Shown here one piece after another: positions 10,920 through 19,640 of a stretch of 44,242 nucleotides of DNA. Location of the stretch: contig NZ_JAIEWN010000002.1 of NCBI RefSeq assembly GCF_019599295.1, forward strand, positions 149,821-194,062. Direction: 5' to 3'. This DNA comes from Oscillochloris sp. ZM17-4 (lineage in GTDB: Bacteria > Chloroflexota > Chloroflexia > Chloroflexales > Chloroflexaceae). The position numbers were made by a program, and so were the translations under genes. Below the pieces are notes generated by a model. The model searched no databases. It worked only from the letters and a program-made list of their open reading frames with translations, and was not told where the DNA came from. Positions within the stretch are counted from its first letter, which is position 1; each line of letters opens with the position of its first letter.

Positions 10920-12851
10920 CTAACTGGCGATCCTAGCTGCATCCTCTGCAAGGAATTGAGCGATGAGTGCATCGCGCATCTCCTGCTGTGGATTCACCTG
11001 TGTATCCTGCGCCGTGCGGTTCGACTGTTTACGACGTGGCTGTGATGGCTTAGTTGTGTGATCAGAAGCTGTTGTGTCCTGATCATTCTGAGCTTCGCCA
11101 GCGCTTCCCTTGCCATTTTCGACCAGCTGCGGAGCATCGGTCAAAAGCTCCTCGAAAAGCGCCTTATCATCATCGCTAATTCGTGGGAGCGAGCAGCTGT
11201 AATCAGCAAGCACCTCAAGGAATCTCCGTCGGAATTCAAAGACTTCAGCGCGCAGCGCGCGCACTGCGGCCCACTGCTGCTCAATATGGGTTTGGCGGCT
11301 CGGAGGATCATCGCCGACAGGGATTAGCCGACTCCACTTCGTCCCGTCCAGACATGCATATATCTGCTCCCCTTTGCTTGAGGGGATGATGGCATAACGC
11401 ACTATCCCACGTGCGGCAGCATCAAGCCAAGGTCGGTAGTCGGACAGGTTGGTTGGCTTATATTTCCCTCGCTTTGGGATATGGATTCCCCTGTCATAAA
11501 TCCGCGTCTCATTGCCATGGATAAGAGCCTGGCCACAGAGGCCAGCACTGCCTAGATACAGCATTCGGTCGAAGGAAGGAATAGGTAACAGGAGCGGATT
11601 GTCATTCTCAAAATGGTCACGGCGCGTTCGCTTTTTACCCGTCACAGCCGAAGCATTCCATCTCTCCTCATGCGCAGACGCCACAGCGCGTAGGTCGCTG
11701 AGGGAAAGCTTCGCAGCTTTTTTGGCCCTACGCCAGGACTCGAGATCATTTTCATCGCGTACGACCCCAGCATATTTTAGGAGGGCCTTGTCGTACTCAC
11801 GCTGCGTAACCTCGACCCCGCCACGGCCCCATGGATGACCAGGAAAGCCAAACATGTGTACAATCTCATCGGCCGGACTTGTCGAAAGTAGCGGAAGAAA
11901 GCCCTCAAGAAACCTGAACTGCGAACCTTTGTCAGTGTAGATAACTTGTGGGCGCACCCTATGAATCAAGATGGCATAGAGCAACAACAGGCGTACATCA
12001 TCGGCTGTGAAATCAACCCGGCGCGCCTCGCCATCGTTGTCGTCAACTGCACGGACGACAAGATGTGATGCGATGATAAAGCCGCTGTACGCGTCGATAA
12101 TACAGAGCAGCGTGACGGTACAACGCCTCTTCCCATGGCGGATGTAAAAAGGCAGCGTTCGGGCATCCATAATCCAGCACTCATTCGGGGCACGAAAGTC
12201 GTTAGGCAGCTTGGGCATCCACTTCACCCATACCTCGCGAGCACCTTCACGGCCCATTTTGAACAGCGCGGGCTGGCGCTTTTGCTGATCACGCAGGCAA
12301 CGCTTGATCATATCAAGTGTTATCAAGCGGCCCCGGTGCTGGGCGTTGGGAAACATTTGACGGAACATGTCAAAAATAAAACCTATCTTGACCCGCTCTC
12401 GTGTACGAACGGTCAGGCCATTAGGTAGCACAGCCTCCCAGTCACCGAACAAATAGGCTCCTGTCACAATTGCCTGCTGGTCTTTAGAAAGCTCCATTGG
12501 CGGTTGCCCTGCTAGGCTCACCACGCTGTAGATATACGCATTGGGGTCTTCTGGTATTCCCAAGCGGAAGCGCTGTAGGTTACGAGCCTTGTTCTCAACA
12601 GATTGGGCGCTCTTGACCTTCAATTCTGCTATAGCGGTCGCGCGAGCACCGTCAGGTAAACGTCGTTTCTCGTCAATCGGCCCAACAGATCCATAAAGCA
12701 TGTCGGCATATTTGCGAACTAGACCTGCAAAGTGGATCCTCTCCATCTGCACTTCAGGCGACATCCGATTGAAGCGGCGCTTCGCCTCATCGTAATCTTC
12801 TCTGCTAAAGACGTTGAGCTTGCTAGCATCAGGCAACGTCTGCTGCTCCAT
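10920..12851 (-). CDS. TnsB/TniA-like DDE transposase (Mu family)
   Basis: The protein is 643 residues. The N-terminal ~220 residues are DNA-binding helices. The integrase core follows with the acidic triad visible: D229 in WIMDAR, D307 in IYTDKGSQF and E347 in WGRGGVEVTQRE. The C-terminal part has the Mu-transposase barrel region, then a basic tail rich in Arg, Lys and Thr, a plausible ATPase-binding tail. It performs strand transfer of the element ends. The start has GGAGGATCCTA just upstream and overlaps the end of the preceding 867-residue gene by 23 bp, so the two are translationally coupled. With no TnsA recognised, replicative (co-integrate) transposition would be expected unless another nuclease cuts the 5' ends. 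Confidence 0.85.
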   Translation of the reverse strand: MEQQTLPDASKLNVFSREDYDEAKRRFNRMSPEVQMERIHFAGLVRKYADMLYGSVGPIDEKRRLPDGARATAIAELKVKSAQSVENKARNLQRFRLGIPEDPNAYIYSVVSLAGQPPMELSKDQQAIVTGAYLFGDWEAVLPNGLTVRTRERVKIGFIFDMFRQMFPNAQHRGRLITLDMIKRCLRDQQKRQPALFKMGREGAREVWVKWMPKLPNDFRAPNECWIMDARTLPFYIRHGKRRCTVTLLCIIDAYSGFIIASHLVVRAVDDNDGEARRVDFTADDVRLLLLYAILIHRVRPQVIYTDKGSQFRFLEGFLPLLSTSPADEIVHMFGFPGHPWGRGGVEVTQREYDKALLKYAGVVRDENDLESWRRAKKAAKLSLSDLRAVASAHEERWNASAVTGKKRTRRDHFENDNPLLLPIPSFDRMLYLGSAGLCGQALIHGNETRIYDRGIHIPKRGKYKPTNLSDYRPWLDAAARGIVRYAIIPSSKGEQIYACLDGTKWSRLIPVGDDPPSRQTHIEQQWAAVRALRAEVFEFRRRFLEVLADYSCSLPRISDDDKALFEELLTDAPQLVENGKGSAGEAQNDQDTTASDHTTKPSQPRRKQSNRTAQDTQVNPQQEMRDALIAQFLAEDAARIAS

Positions 12852-15432
12852 TAGGATCCTCCTCCGTGTCTAAAGAAGGTTGGGGGTCAATGGCCAACCT
12901 ATTGTTGCTACGCGACAAGTAGACCAACCGTTCGTCGATCTCCACAAAGATTCCCTGCTCGGGCAGGCTGGTCCGGTATGGGTATGCTCGATAGGGAATC
13001 TCACGGGTTAGGCCACCTAGGCGTGCGAAGGAGGATGTATACACATTTCCCTTCAACACGACACCTAGCTCGGTCAACTCTGCGCGGCCCTCACGTGGAA
13101 GTAACCACCCGGCTGCAGGGCTGGTGAAGCCAGGCACAGCGTATCCAGCGCGCCGAGCATCGCCCTCAGCCGGCACGGAAACCTGATTTGAGAGGCGTTC
13201 ATCGTATTCCGCACGCTGCTCGCCACCTTCAACCGGTGTGGTGTTTTGACGACGCGCGTGATACAGCCAGGAGAGCGCAATGCGTTGTAGCTCTGGAAGA
13301 CTCACGTAGCCATTGCCGGTACGGCGTCGAACCTCCTCTGGCAGCACCTTACACACTTCATTAACCAATCGTTGCTTCTGCCAGTGAAGCTCACGAGGAT
13401 TTGGCTGGATCTCGGAAGCCAGCCAGTATGCGGCCTGCCGAAGATCTCCCAAGTCATCGTCATCAAGATTGAGGGAGCGCATGGGCACATGGATACTGCG
13501 AGGGATTCCTCGTAACGGCCACCAGACTACGCCGGGATGGAAAAGTGCCTGGTAGATTGCCAGCCCCAGTTCCTGAGCATGGGGCAAATGAAGCGAGGGC
13601 CAACAACTTATTGGCAGCACACTATCGTGATCGAAGACCAGCATCAGATGGGCCTGTTGTTCGATCCGCGACGTTCGCTCGTTAAGTACAGGGACAGCTA
13701 TCTTGACCGGTACTAACACCCATGCTCGGTGGATCAGCGGCGCCTTGGGGAGGTAGATCGAGACGCGCTTGTGGAGATGATCGGTCTGCATCCCCACACC
13801 GCTGTTCCAGAAAGGCGCTTTCTTTAAGCGGTTAAATAAGGCCAGGATAACTTGTGGCGAGAATTGTGGGAGATCATTCAGGCGGCACAGCTCCCCGACA
13901 CGCTCACGCACATCGCGCGGCGATAGCGCTCCCTCAGTGTGACCAAGCTTGAGGAAGTGGATATAGTGTGTGATCAGATCGGGAACTATTGTTCGCAGCC
14001 GCTCCTGAGTCATACGCCTGAGGCCTAAAGCGCCATACGTTGCCAAGCCATAAAGCCGGCCTGACGACTCTTTATTATTGGGTAAGCGGCCTTGACGACA
14101 AAACTCAGAGATAATCCGCGGGTCTTCCTTCAATCGTTTCTTGAACCCCTTACGGCAGGAGTTACCTGGATAGGTATCAGCTAGCGGAAAAAGCGAGATC
14201 GGAATTTCAAGTGATTCTAGCACCTCCTGTAGTGCGATGAGCAGGCGCTCAATCTCAATGCGCTCAGCATCTGCCAGCCATTCGAGATGCACATTGAGTG
14301 CGATCCGTATATGTTGCATTGTGAAAGTCTGTCCCGTCCCTGTAGGGGAAAGTAGATGATCAGCGATGGCCGCTAGCCCCCGCGTCATGTATTGCTCGAA
14401 AACCTGACCATCAGACTCACAACCCAGGCGCTCCTGTAGCCCTTTCATGACAAGGGAGTTAATCGCTGGCGTAATATGCTCTCGGTAGATTCTCCTGGCC
14501 TCGTCAAATGGCGGTCGATGAAGCAGATCTTGGCGCCAGAGTCCTACCGCCATAATCCTCTGGGCCTCCCGTACCTTGCGCCGCTCATCTCGTGACAATT
14601 GCTCCAGAGGCACATCAGGTGAAGAGGTAGGAAGCTTGTGTTCGGATAGGACTGACTCAATGACCGGCCGGGAGGTGAGTACTTCACGGAGAGCAATGAC
14701 TATCCGACGAATCTGACCCATCGCCTCTTCGGCTTTGTCGGTCATGAGGGCGACGGTTGCGGCGTAGCGCTCCACAAAAATGATGTCGCTTGCAAATGGG
14801 CAGTTCGAGCGGAGCAGCAAGTGAACCGGATGCTGCTCCAGACCTGCAAGCATGATCGCCCAAGCTTCGATAGCCGCATCACGATCAACATGGCCAAGTT
14901 GCTTAACAACGCTTGCTGCCAGCGACTTATCCTGGCAGATTTGCTGATCGAGGAGCGCCTTGATCTGACTCTTCGCTGTCGTTTCCTGCTGAAAGATGCC
15001 TTGAACCTGACGAAGGCATTGCTCATAGGCTGGAGAGGTGAGGCGATGAGGCTTGTGAGAAGAGCGAGGTTTTGCGAACAGGTTGTGCTTGTAACACGAG
15101 GTAAATTCCTTGGTCCATACCTGCTCGTGGATGTACTTCCACACGCGCAGGTCATGGGCAAGCGGGAGTAATGTCTCCCGCATCAAGGTATTCCAGCCGT
15201 TCTCCTGATCTTCGTATGATTCCGAGTTCGCGTGGGTAACTTGGGCTTCTAATATCCTCAACCAGCGTGCTACTTCCTGGGACTGGGATGGGTGAGAAAG
15301 CTTGCTATCCCACATATCATGTTTAGCAAGCACGAGGCGCGCATGGCGCATAATAATGCGCCAACGCTCTGCGATGATCGCATGCGCACCTGTTGGCAGG
15401 CCCAAAACATGGGGTACGGGAAGACGTGTCAT
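12829..15432 (-). CDS. Large transposase-operon protein, possible catalytically dead TnsB-like paralogue
   Basis: This 867-residue protein is the first gene of the transposition operon. I do not recognise the first ~530 residues, which look mostly helical. From about residue 560 the order of elements resembles a Mu/TnsB integrase: a strand pair ending HLMLVFDHDSVLPISCW, a helix HAQELGLAIYQAL, a strand VVWWPLRGIPRSIHVP where the second catalytic Asp should be, a helix PRELHWQKQRLVNEV, then LPELQRIALSWLYHARR and a C-terminal barrel (ELGVVLKGNVYTSSFARLGG). The acidic triad is not where it should be, so I infer an inactive integrase fold that may bind ends or partner the active transposase. It could also be an unrelated accessory or target-selection subunit standing in for TniQ. 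The fold call is tentative. Confidence 0.5.
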   Translation of the reverse strand: MTRLPVPHVLGLPTGAHAIIAERWRIIMRHARLVLAKHDMWDSKLSHPSQSQEVARWLRILEAQVTHANSESYEDQENGWNTLMRETLLPLAHDLRVWKYIHEQVWTKEFTSCYKHNLFAKPRSSHKPHRLTSPAYEQCLRQVQGIFQQETTAKSQIKALLDQQICQDKSLAASVVKQLGHVDRDAAIEAWAIMLAGLEQHPVHLLLRSNCPFASDIIFVERYAATVALMTDKAEEAMGQIRRIVIALREVLTSRPVIESVLSEHKLPTSSPDVPLEQLSRDERRKVREAQRIMAVGLWRQDLLHRPPFDEARRIYREHITPAINSLVMKGLQERLGCESDGQVFEQYMTRGLAAIADHLLSPTGTGQTFTMQHIRIALNVHLEWLADAERIEIERLLIALQEVLESLEIPISLFPLADTYPGNSCRKGFKKRLKEDPRIISEFCRQGRLPNNKESSGRLYGLATYGALGLRRMTQERLRTIVPDLITHYIHFLKLGHTEGALSPRDVRERVGELCRLNDLPQFSPQVILALFNRLKKAPFWNSGVGMQTDHLHKRVSIYLPKAPLIHRAWVLVPVKIAVPVLNERTSRIEQQAHLMLVFDHDSVLPISCWPSLHLPHAQELGLAIYQALFHPGVVWWPLRGIPRSIHVPMRSLNLDDDDLGDLRQAAYWLASEIQPNPRELHWQKQRLVNEVCKVLPEEVRRRTGNGYVSLPELQRIALSWLYHARRQNTTPVEGGEQRAEYDERLSNQVSVPAEGDARRAGYAVPGFTSPAAGWLLPREGRAELTELGVVLKGNVYTSSFARLGGLTREIPYRAYPYRTSLPEQGIFVEIDERLVYLSRSNNRLAIDPQPSLDTEEDPNGAADVA

Positions 15433-15547
15433 TGTTGACCCACGATGCCGCTATCTTTGAGCAGATATTGGCGTTCTGTGCCAGCATGCCGTCAGGGACG
15501 TTAAGAGGTAGCCTGAATAGCTTTGTGTAGAGCAGGTTGATATGAAT

Positions 15548-15576
15548 ATAGTAGCACGTCTGTACAGCCGTGACAA
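15548..15576 (-). promoter_or_regulatory. Promoter of the transposition operon
   Basis: On the minus strand TTGTCA (15571-15576) and TACTAT (15548-15553) are separated by 17 bp. They lie about 115 bp upstream of the first transposition gene. Confidence 0.5.
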
Positions 15577-15697
15577 GAGGTTATATGCCATTTATATGAG
15601 CTGTAGATCTGGCTCACAAGGCTGTTGGCAGCTGAGGACACTGAGATAGGGTTTGGGCTTAAAACCTGAAGGAGAGTTTCTCATCCCCATCCTTGAG

Positions 15698-15717
15698 AAC
15701 CTGTCTCTCTGGTTACA
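15698..15717 (-). repeat. Left copy of a 20-bp inverted repeat flanking the cargo island
   Basis: The minus strand reads TGTAACCAGAGAGACAGGTT, 19 of 20 identical to the plus strand at 35084-35103. The pair faces inward around the defence cargo. No other feature was recognised between the transposition operon and the recombinase gene apart from the operon promoter and the hairpin at 15792-15821. Confidence 0.65.
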
Positions 15718-15791
15718 AGAATGCACTCGCGCAACTCGGTATGCGAAGCCAGATGACGTACGCCATCGCTACCATATCGGCCAAAGGAAGT

Positions 15792-15821
15792 AGGGCAAGA
15801 GAAGGTACATTCTCTTGCCCT
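15792..15821. other. Hairpin upstream of the recombinase gene
   Basis: A perfect 11-bp stem AGGGCAAGAGA/TCTCTTGCCCT has an 8-nt loop. It lies about 95 bp before the recombinase start; a recombinase or regulator binding site is possible. Confidence 0.5.
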
Positions 15822-15915
15822 TTGTGGTACAATATCTCCAGAAACCGCCTGTTTACGGTACGGGATGCCCGCAAAAAAGCGCAAGAGAATACATCAGGGC
15901 TTGGAGAAGGACAAA

Positions 15916-16896
15916 ATGGCAGAACTTGCGAACCTTGTGAGTCCCTGGCTCAGCGACCTCGGCAGCCGCGACCGCTCGCCGCGCACAGTCACCCGCTACC
16001 GCGCGGCGGTCAGTCGGTTTCTGGCATGGTACGAGGCGGAGGAGCGCCGACCGCTCGATCTCGGTGACGTGACGCCGATTGCCTTACAGGGCTACCGGCG
16101 CGCGCTCCAGAAGACCGCGGCGACGAGCACGGTGAATATCCACACCTGCGCCCTGCGGGCCTGGTGCGGTTGGCTGACGGCGCAGGGCCACCTCGATACA
16201 AACCCGGCCACGCATCTGCGGCTGGTGCGCACCACCGCGCCCGATGCCCCGAGCGGGCTGAGCGACACAGCGGTTAATGCGCTGCTGCGTGAGGCCCAGC
16301 GATCGCGGCACCCGGCCCGCGACTACGCGCTGGTTCAGGTGATGCTCCAGACTGGCATCCGCATCGGGGAGTGCGCCGCGCTCTGCTGGCGAGACATCAC
16401 CTTCGGCGAGAAGAGCGGGAGCCTGCTGGTGCGGGCTGGCAAGGGCAACAAGGCGCGCACGGTGCCGCTCAACGGCTCGGCGCGCACCGCGCTGGCCAGT
16501 TACGTCGGGCCAATCCTGGAGGTTGAGCTGACCCTACGCGCAGTGGCGCAGGCGTGGCCACAGCTCCAGGGTGCTCATGCCTCCGAACATGTGTGGCGGA
16601 GCCAGATGGGCAAGCACCTCACCGATTCGGGGATCTGGCGGGTGATCACGGGTTTGGTACGCAACTGCGCGGCGCGTGGCTTGGTTCCCGCCGAGACGAC
16701 CCCACACGACCTGCGCCACACCTTCGCCCAGCACTACCTCGATGAGCACCCCGGCGATCTCGTCGCCCTGGCCCGGCTGCTGGGCCACAGCTCGCTCGAC
16801 ACGACAGCGATCTATACGCAGCCCACGGCTGATGAGCTGGCGGATCGGGTGGAAAACCTACCGCTGAACGCGTACGATACGCTCAGGCGCTCATAG
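15916..16896 (+). CDS. Tyrosine recombinase (XerC/D-like)
   Basis: The protein is 326 residues from the ATG at 15916, which has GGAGAAGG just upstream; an in-frame ATG at 15865 would add 17 basic residues. The N-terminal SAM-like core-binding domain occupies about 1-95. The catalytic domain shows R149 (TGIRIGE), a Lys in GKGNKARTVPL, H264 and R267 (HDLRHTF), H291 (LGHSSLDTT) and nucleophile Y300 (AIYTQP). All residues needed for strand cleavage and exchange are present. It sits at the left border of the cargo, where it may have brought in or may still mobilise the island, or resolve co-integrates made by the transposase. GC content is higher than that of the transposition genes, suggesting separate acquisition. 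Confidence 0.88.
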   Translation: MAELANLVSPWLSDLGSRDRSPRTVTRYRAAVSRFLAWYEAEERRPLDLGDVTPIALQGYRRALQKTAATSTVNIHTCALRAWCGWLTAQGHLDTNPATHLRLVRTTAPDAPSGLSDTAVNALLREAQRSRHPARDYALVQVMLQTGIRIGECAALCWRDITFGEKSGSLLVRAGKGNKARTVPLNGSARTALASYVGPILEVELTLRAVAQAWPQLQGAHASEHVWRSQMGKHLTDSGIWRVITGLVRNCAARGLVPAETTPHDLRHTFAQHYLDEHPGDLVALARLLGHSSLDTTAIYTQPTADELADRVENLPLNAYDTLRRS

Positions 16897-16935
16897 TTGA
16901 TGCCATGTAAGTGTCAGGCATTGTTGGGTAATTGG

Positions 16936-16957
16936 GCAGCGTTTCACGCTGCTTTTT
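16936..16957 (+). terminator. Intrinsic terminator after the recombinase
   Basis: The stem GCAGCG/CGCTGC with a 5-nt loop is followed directly by TTTTT, 40 bp after the recombinase stop codon. Confidence 0.75.
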
Positions 16958-16970
16958 GCCTACACAGAGG

Positions 16971-16999
16971 TTGAAATATCCTTGGCAACATGGTACACT
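16971..16999 (+). promoter_or_regulatory. Promoter for the three-Cys radical-SAM gene
   Basis: TTGAAA and TACACT are separated by 17 bp, directly after the recombinase terminator and about 41 bp before the start codon at 17040. Confidence 0.5.
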
Positions 17000-17039
17000 T
17001 ATTTACATAAAGAACTTTTGTTCTCACCAGAGGGCTAGT

Positions 17040-18149
17040 ATGACCACTCCTATCGACGAACGGGCGATTGCGCTCACTGGGGCTGGACGCCCGCTCACCT
17101 GGTATGTCGATGAGCAGGCACAGTCAGGAACCTGGCGCGAAGAACTTGTTCCCCCTCAGATATCCGGCTTGGCCCGGCCGATAACGGTCTTTCGGGCGCC
17201 GCGACGCACGAACCTGATCGCCTACGACTGGCACGGCGATGCGCAGACGTTTTGCCCGCCAATGTGGTGGGATCTGGCGATTGGCTCGGGAGCGTGTGGC
17301 CTAGGGTGTCGGGCATGCTTCCTGATGCTCACGCATCGCATTCGGCGCGATCCGATGCGCCATCTGCTCTATGACAATGTGGACGATTTCGTCCGTGCCG
17401 CCGAGCGCTGGCTGCAGGTGCCCGACCGTCGTTGGCAGCATACGCTGGGGGTCGGGATCGACCGGAGCGACTCGCTGCTTTACGAGGGCATCACCGGGCA
17501 CGTGCGCCAGCTCGCGCCGCTGTTTGCCTCGGCGAAGGCGAACCCACAGCGCTGTAAGCTCATCCTGCTTACCAAGTCAGCGAATACGCACTATCTCAGC
17601 GAGATTGCTGAGGCCGATCGGAAGCAGGTTGTCGTCTCGTTCTCGCTCAACCCCCAGATGATCGCCGATTGCTGGGAGGGGGTGTGGGAGGATGGCAGCC
17701 CAATCCCGCCCTCAGTCGAGCGGCGCCTGGAGGCGGCCCGATATGCGCAGGAGCTCGGCTACGAGGTTCGCGTGCGAGTCGATCCCATCCTGACGCCGGC
17801 AGGCTGGGAGGATGCCTACGCCGATTTCGTCCGCCAGGTGCAGCGTGCTGGGGTGCAGTTCCGCTATTGGACGCTCGGCACCTACCGAGAGAAGAATGCA
17901 CAACTGCTCTCCTGGGCGCAGCGCTGGGGTTTGCCGGCGATGGACTGGCAGCCCGATGAGGCTGACCTCGTGCAGGACGGCACCCATCGCCACCTGTCGG
18001 AAGAGCGGCGGATCGCGATCTATACAACCGTGACCAAGCACATCCGGGCAGTATTCTCCAAGGCGCGGGTCAACCTCTGTAAGGAGACCCACACGGTGCG
18101 CAAGGCAATGCCGCACGCCTGTAAGGCTGACTGCAACTGCCTGGTGTAG
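17040..18149 (+). CDS. Three-Cys-motif radical SAM-like protein (DUF5131/phage Gp37-Gp68 type)
   Basis: The protein is 369 residues from the ATG at 17040, with AGAGGG upstream. The cluster motif C86-x3-C90-x2-C93 (ACGLGCRACFLML) is a radical-SAM type 4Fe-4S site. The rest fits the photolyase-like DUF5131 family: LLTKSANTHYL, VVVSFSLNPQ, VRVRVDPILTP. The family is usually encoded next to a 'three-Cys-motif partner' (TcmP), which is exactly the next gene, in convergent orientation with stop codons one base apart. The pair recurs in mobile elements, and a nucleic-acid modification or defence role is suspected but unproven. The C-terminus ends in extra cysteines (ACKADCNC), perhaps another metal site. 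Confidence 0.75.
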   Translation: MTTPIDERAIALTGAGRPLTWYVDEQAQSGTWREELVPPQISGLARPITVFRAPRRTNLIAYDWHGDAQTFCPPMWWDLAIGSGACGLGCRACFLMLTHRIRRDPMRHLLYDNVDDFVRAAERWLQVPDRRWQHTLGVGIDRSDSLLYEGITGHVRQLAPLFASAKANPQRCKLILLTKSANTHYLSEIAEADRKQVVVSFSLNPQMIADCWEGVWEDGSPIPPSVERRLEAARYAQELGYEVRVRVDPILTPAGWEDAYADFVRQVQRAGVQFRYWTLGTYREKNAQLLSWAQRWGLPAMDWQPDEADLVQDGTHRHLSEERRIAIYTTVTKHIRAVFSKARVNLCKETHTVRKAMPHACKADCNCLV

Positions 18150-18150
18150 G

Positions 18151-19332
18151 TCATCCGACGATGCGAAACTCGGTGCCTTTGCGCCAGGCCCGCCCATCGC
18201 TGATACGCTCGATGCTCCCGCTCGCTGCCAACCCTTTGCACGCTGCGCGGTAGTCCTTCTCGCTCAGGCGCGCAAACCAGTTGTGGCTACGCAGGAGCTT
18301 GTAGAACAGCTCCTCAAATTCCCATGTGCGCTTTTTCTGCTGGCCTACCTCGTGTAGACTCGCCTGGACTGCTGCGATGTGGGCCTGGTGCAACTGCTCC
18401 GGGTCAGGCTCTTGTTTCTCATCACCGAAGAGCCCCATCTGGATCGCTGTCTGTGCTGCCAGAGCCTGCTGGCGACGTGTCTCCTGATCATCGCGGTAGC
18501 TCGCTTCGGCGCGGAGGAGCACGTCGCTCATGATCTTGAAGCCGAGCTTATCACCGGTCGCAAAGACTAGGTGATATTTGAGGCGCTCGTCGATTGTCCG
18601 TATCGGATACGCAGCAGCAAAGCGAAAGCGACCTGATGGGATGTGAACCAGCTGCTCCAGGTAATGATTGAGCAGTGCGTCATCGCGATCCGGCCCTCTG
18701 GAAATCGTTGCCACGATATCTCGCCAGACCTGGCCTCGAAAGATCTGGTCGAGGTTCTGGCCGTGGGCGACGCTGCGTGGGTCATCGGTGCATTCGTATG
18801 CGCCGACGACGCGCCGGATTCCCTCGGTGTCGTAGCGCAGCAGGATGTCGGTAGGAAGTCGCCGCATCGCAATCCGCTCGATCAGCTGCACCATGTGGAG
18901 GTTCCGCATCCCAAACGGATCGAGAAAGAAGAAGGCCGGGCAACGCTGAACTGTTAACAGGACTTGATCGATGACCTGGCTAAAGTCGCCCTGGATATTT
19001 GTGACTCTGGGGTAACTGGTAGTCTCGCGCTCCAGGATGGCGTAGCAGTCCGGATCCTTCTCCACATTCAAGCAGCGGATGTCATAGGGTAAGCCCTGAA
19101 TGGCTTCAACTGCAAGCAGCGGCGACCCGGTTGCACCATCATCGTACCGCCCCGCGCCGGCGAAGCCATCGACATACCAGATCGTCTCCGAAGTGCGTGA
19201 AAGCGCGGTGCAGAAGGCTGGGAGATAGTGCTGAAGTACGGCGTGTTTCCGGGCAGACCATTCGCGTCGGTAGTCAAAGTGTTGGTGGGTCATGGGTGTG
19301 CCCTCAGGATCAGGGTAGATGGTAGTGAGCAT
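18151..19332 (-). CDS. tcmP: Three-Cys-motif partner protein TcmP
   Basis: The protein is 393 residues. The N-terminal half shows the TcmP signature: WSARKHAVLQHYLPAF, IWYVDGFAGAGRYDDG, TGSPLLAVEAI, then FFFLDPFGM. This resembles a Rossmann-fold methyltransferase-like core, with DGFAGAG as the possible cofactor loop. The start at 19332 has GGAGATGAGCG upstream; a second ATG at 19293 also has a GAGGG and cannot be excluded. It converges with the three-Cys radical-SAM gene, its usual partner. The biochemical activity is not known to me. Confidence 0.78.
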   Translation of the reverse strand: MLTTIYPDPEGTPMTHQHFDYRREWSARKHAVLQHYLPAFCTALSRTSETIWYVDGFAGAGRYDDGATGSPLLAVEAIQGLPYDIRCLNVEKDPDCYAILERETTSYPRVTNIQGDFSQVIDQVLLTVQRCPAFFFLDPFGMRNLHMVQLIERIAMRRLPTDILLRYDTEGIRRVVGAYECTDDPRSVAHGQNLDQIFRGQVWRDIVATISRGPDRDDALLNHYLEQLVHIPSGRFRFAAAYPIRTIDERLKYHLVFATGDKLGFKIMSDVLLRAEASYRDDQETRRQQALAAQTAIQMGLFGDEKQEPDPEQLHQAHIAAVQASLHEVGQQKKRTWEFEELFYKLLRSHNWFARLSEKDYRAACKGLAASGSIERISDGRAWRKGTEFRIVG

Positions 19333-19640
19333 CGCTCATCTCCAACAGCAGGAGATATGTCTATAGGTATGCACTCGTGGTGCCACATATCCAAAGAAGC
19401 GACTGGATTATAGTACTACGGATGCCCAGGTCGTTGGGTGAAATCTTGTTTATTTCGGTTCAGCATGCCGCTGTGCGTGCTATACTGGCGCAGGTAACGC
19501 AAAACCCACTCCCCGCCGGCAAGCAGAAGAGTGGGCCTTGGTTTTTACGATCATTGAATTGTGCTGCGCCGCTATTGTAGCATCTCCCCTGTGCCGCTGG
19601 CAAGGGGCGTGCGCGGGCGCAGCCGGGCTCAGGTACACCT
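19333..19640. other. Intergenic region with TATACT box and hairpin before hsdR
   Basis: TATACT at 19481-19486, with a weak TTCAGC 16 bp upstream, is followed by a hairpin: CCCACTC (19505-19511) pairs with GAGTGGG (19529-19535), with AAAACC/GGTTTT able to extend it, then a T-run at 19542-19546. This could be an hsdR promoter with an attenuator, or a very short transcript. The left part should hold the tcmP promoter on the other strand; I see no clear boxes there. Confidence 0.4.
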
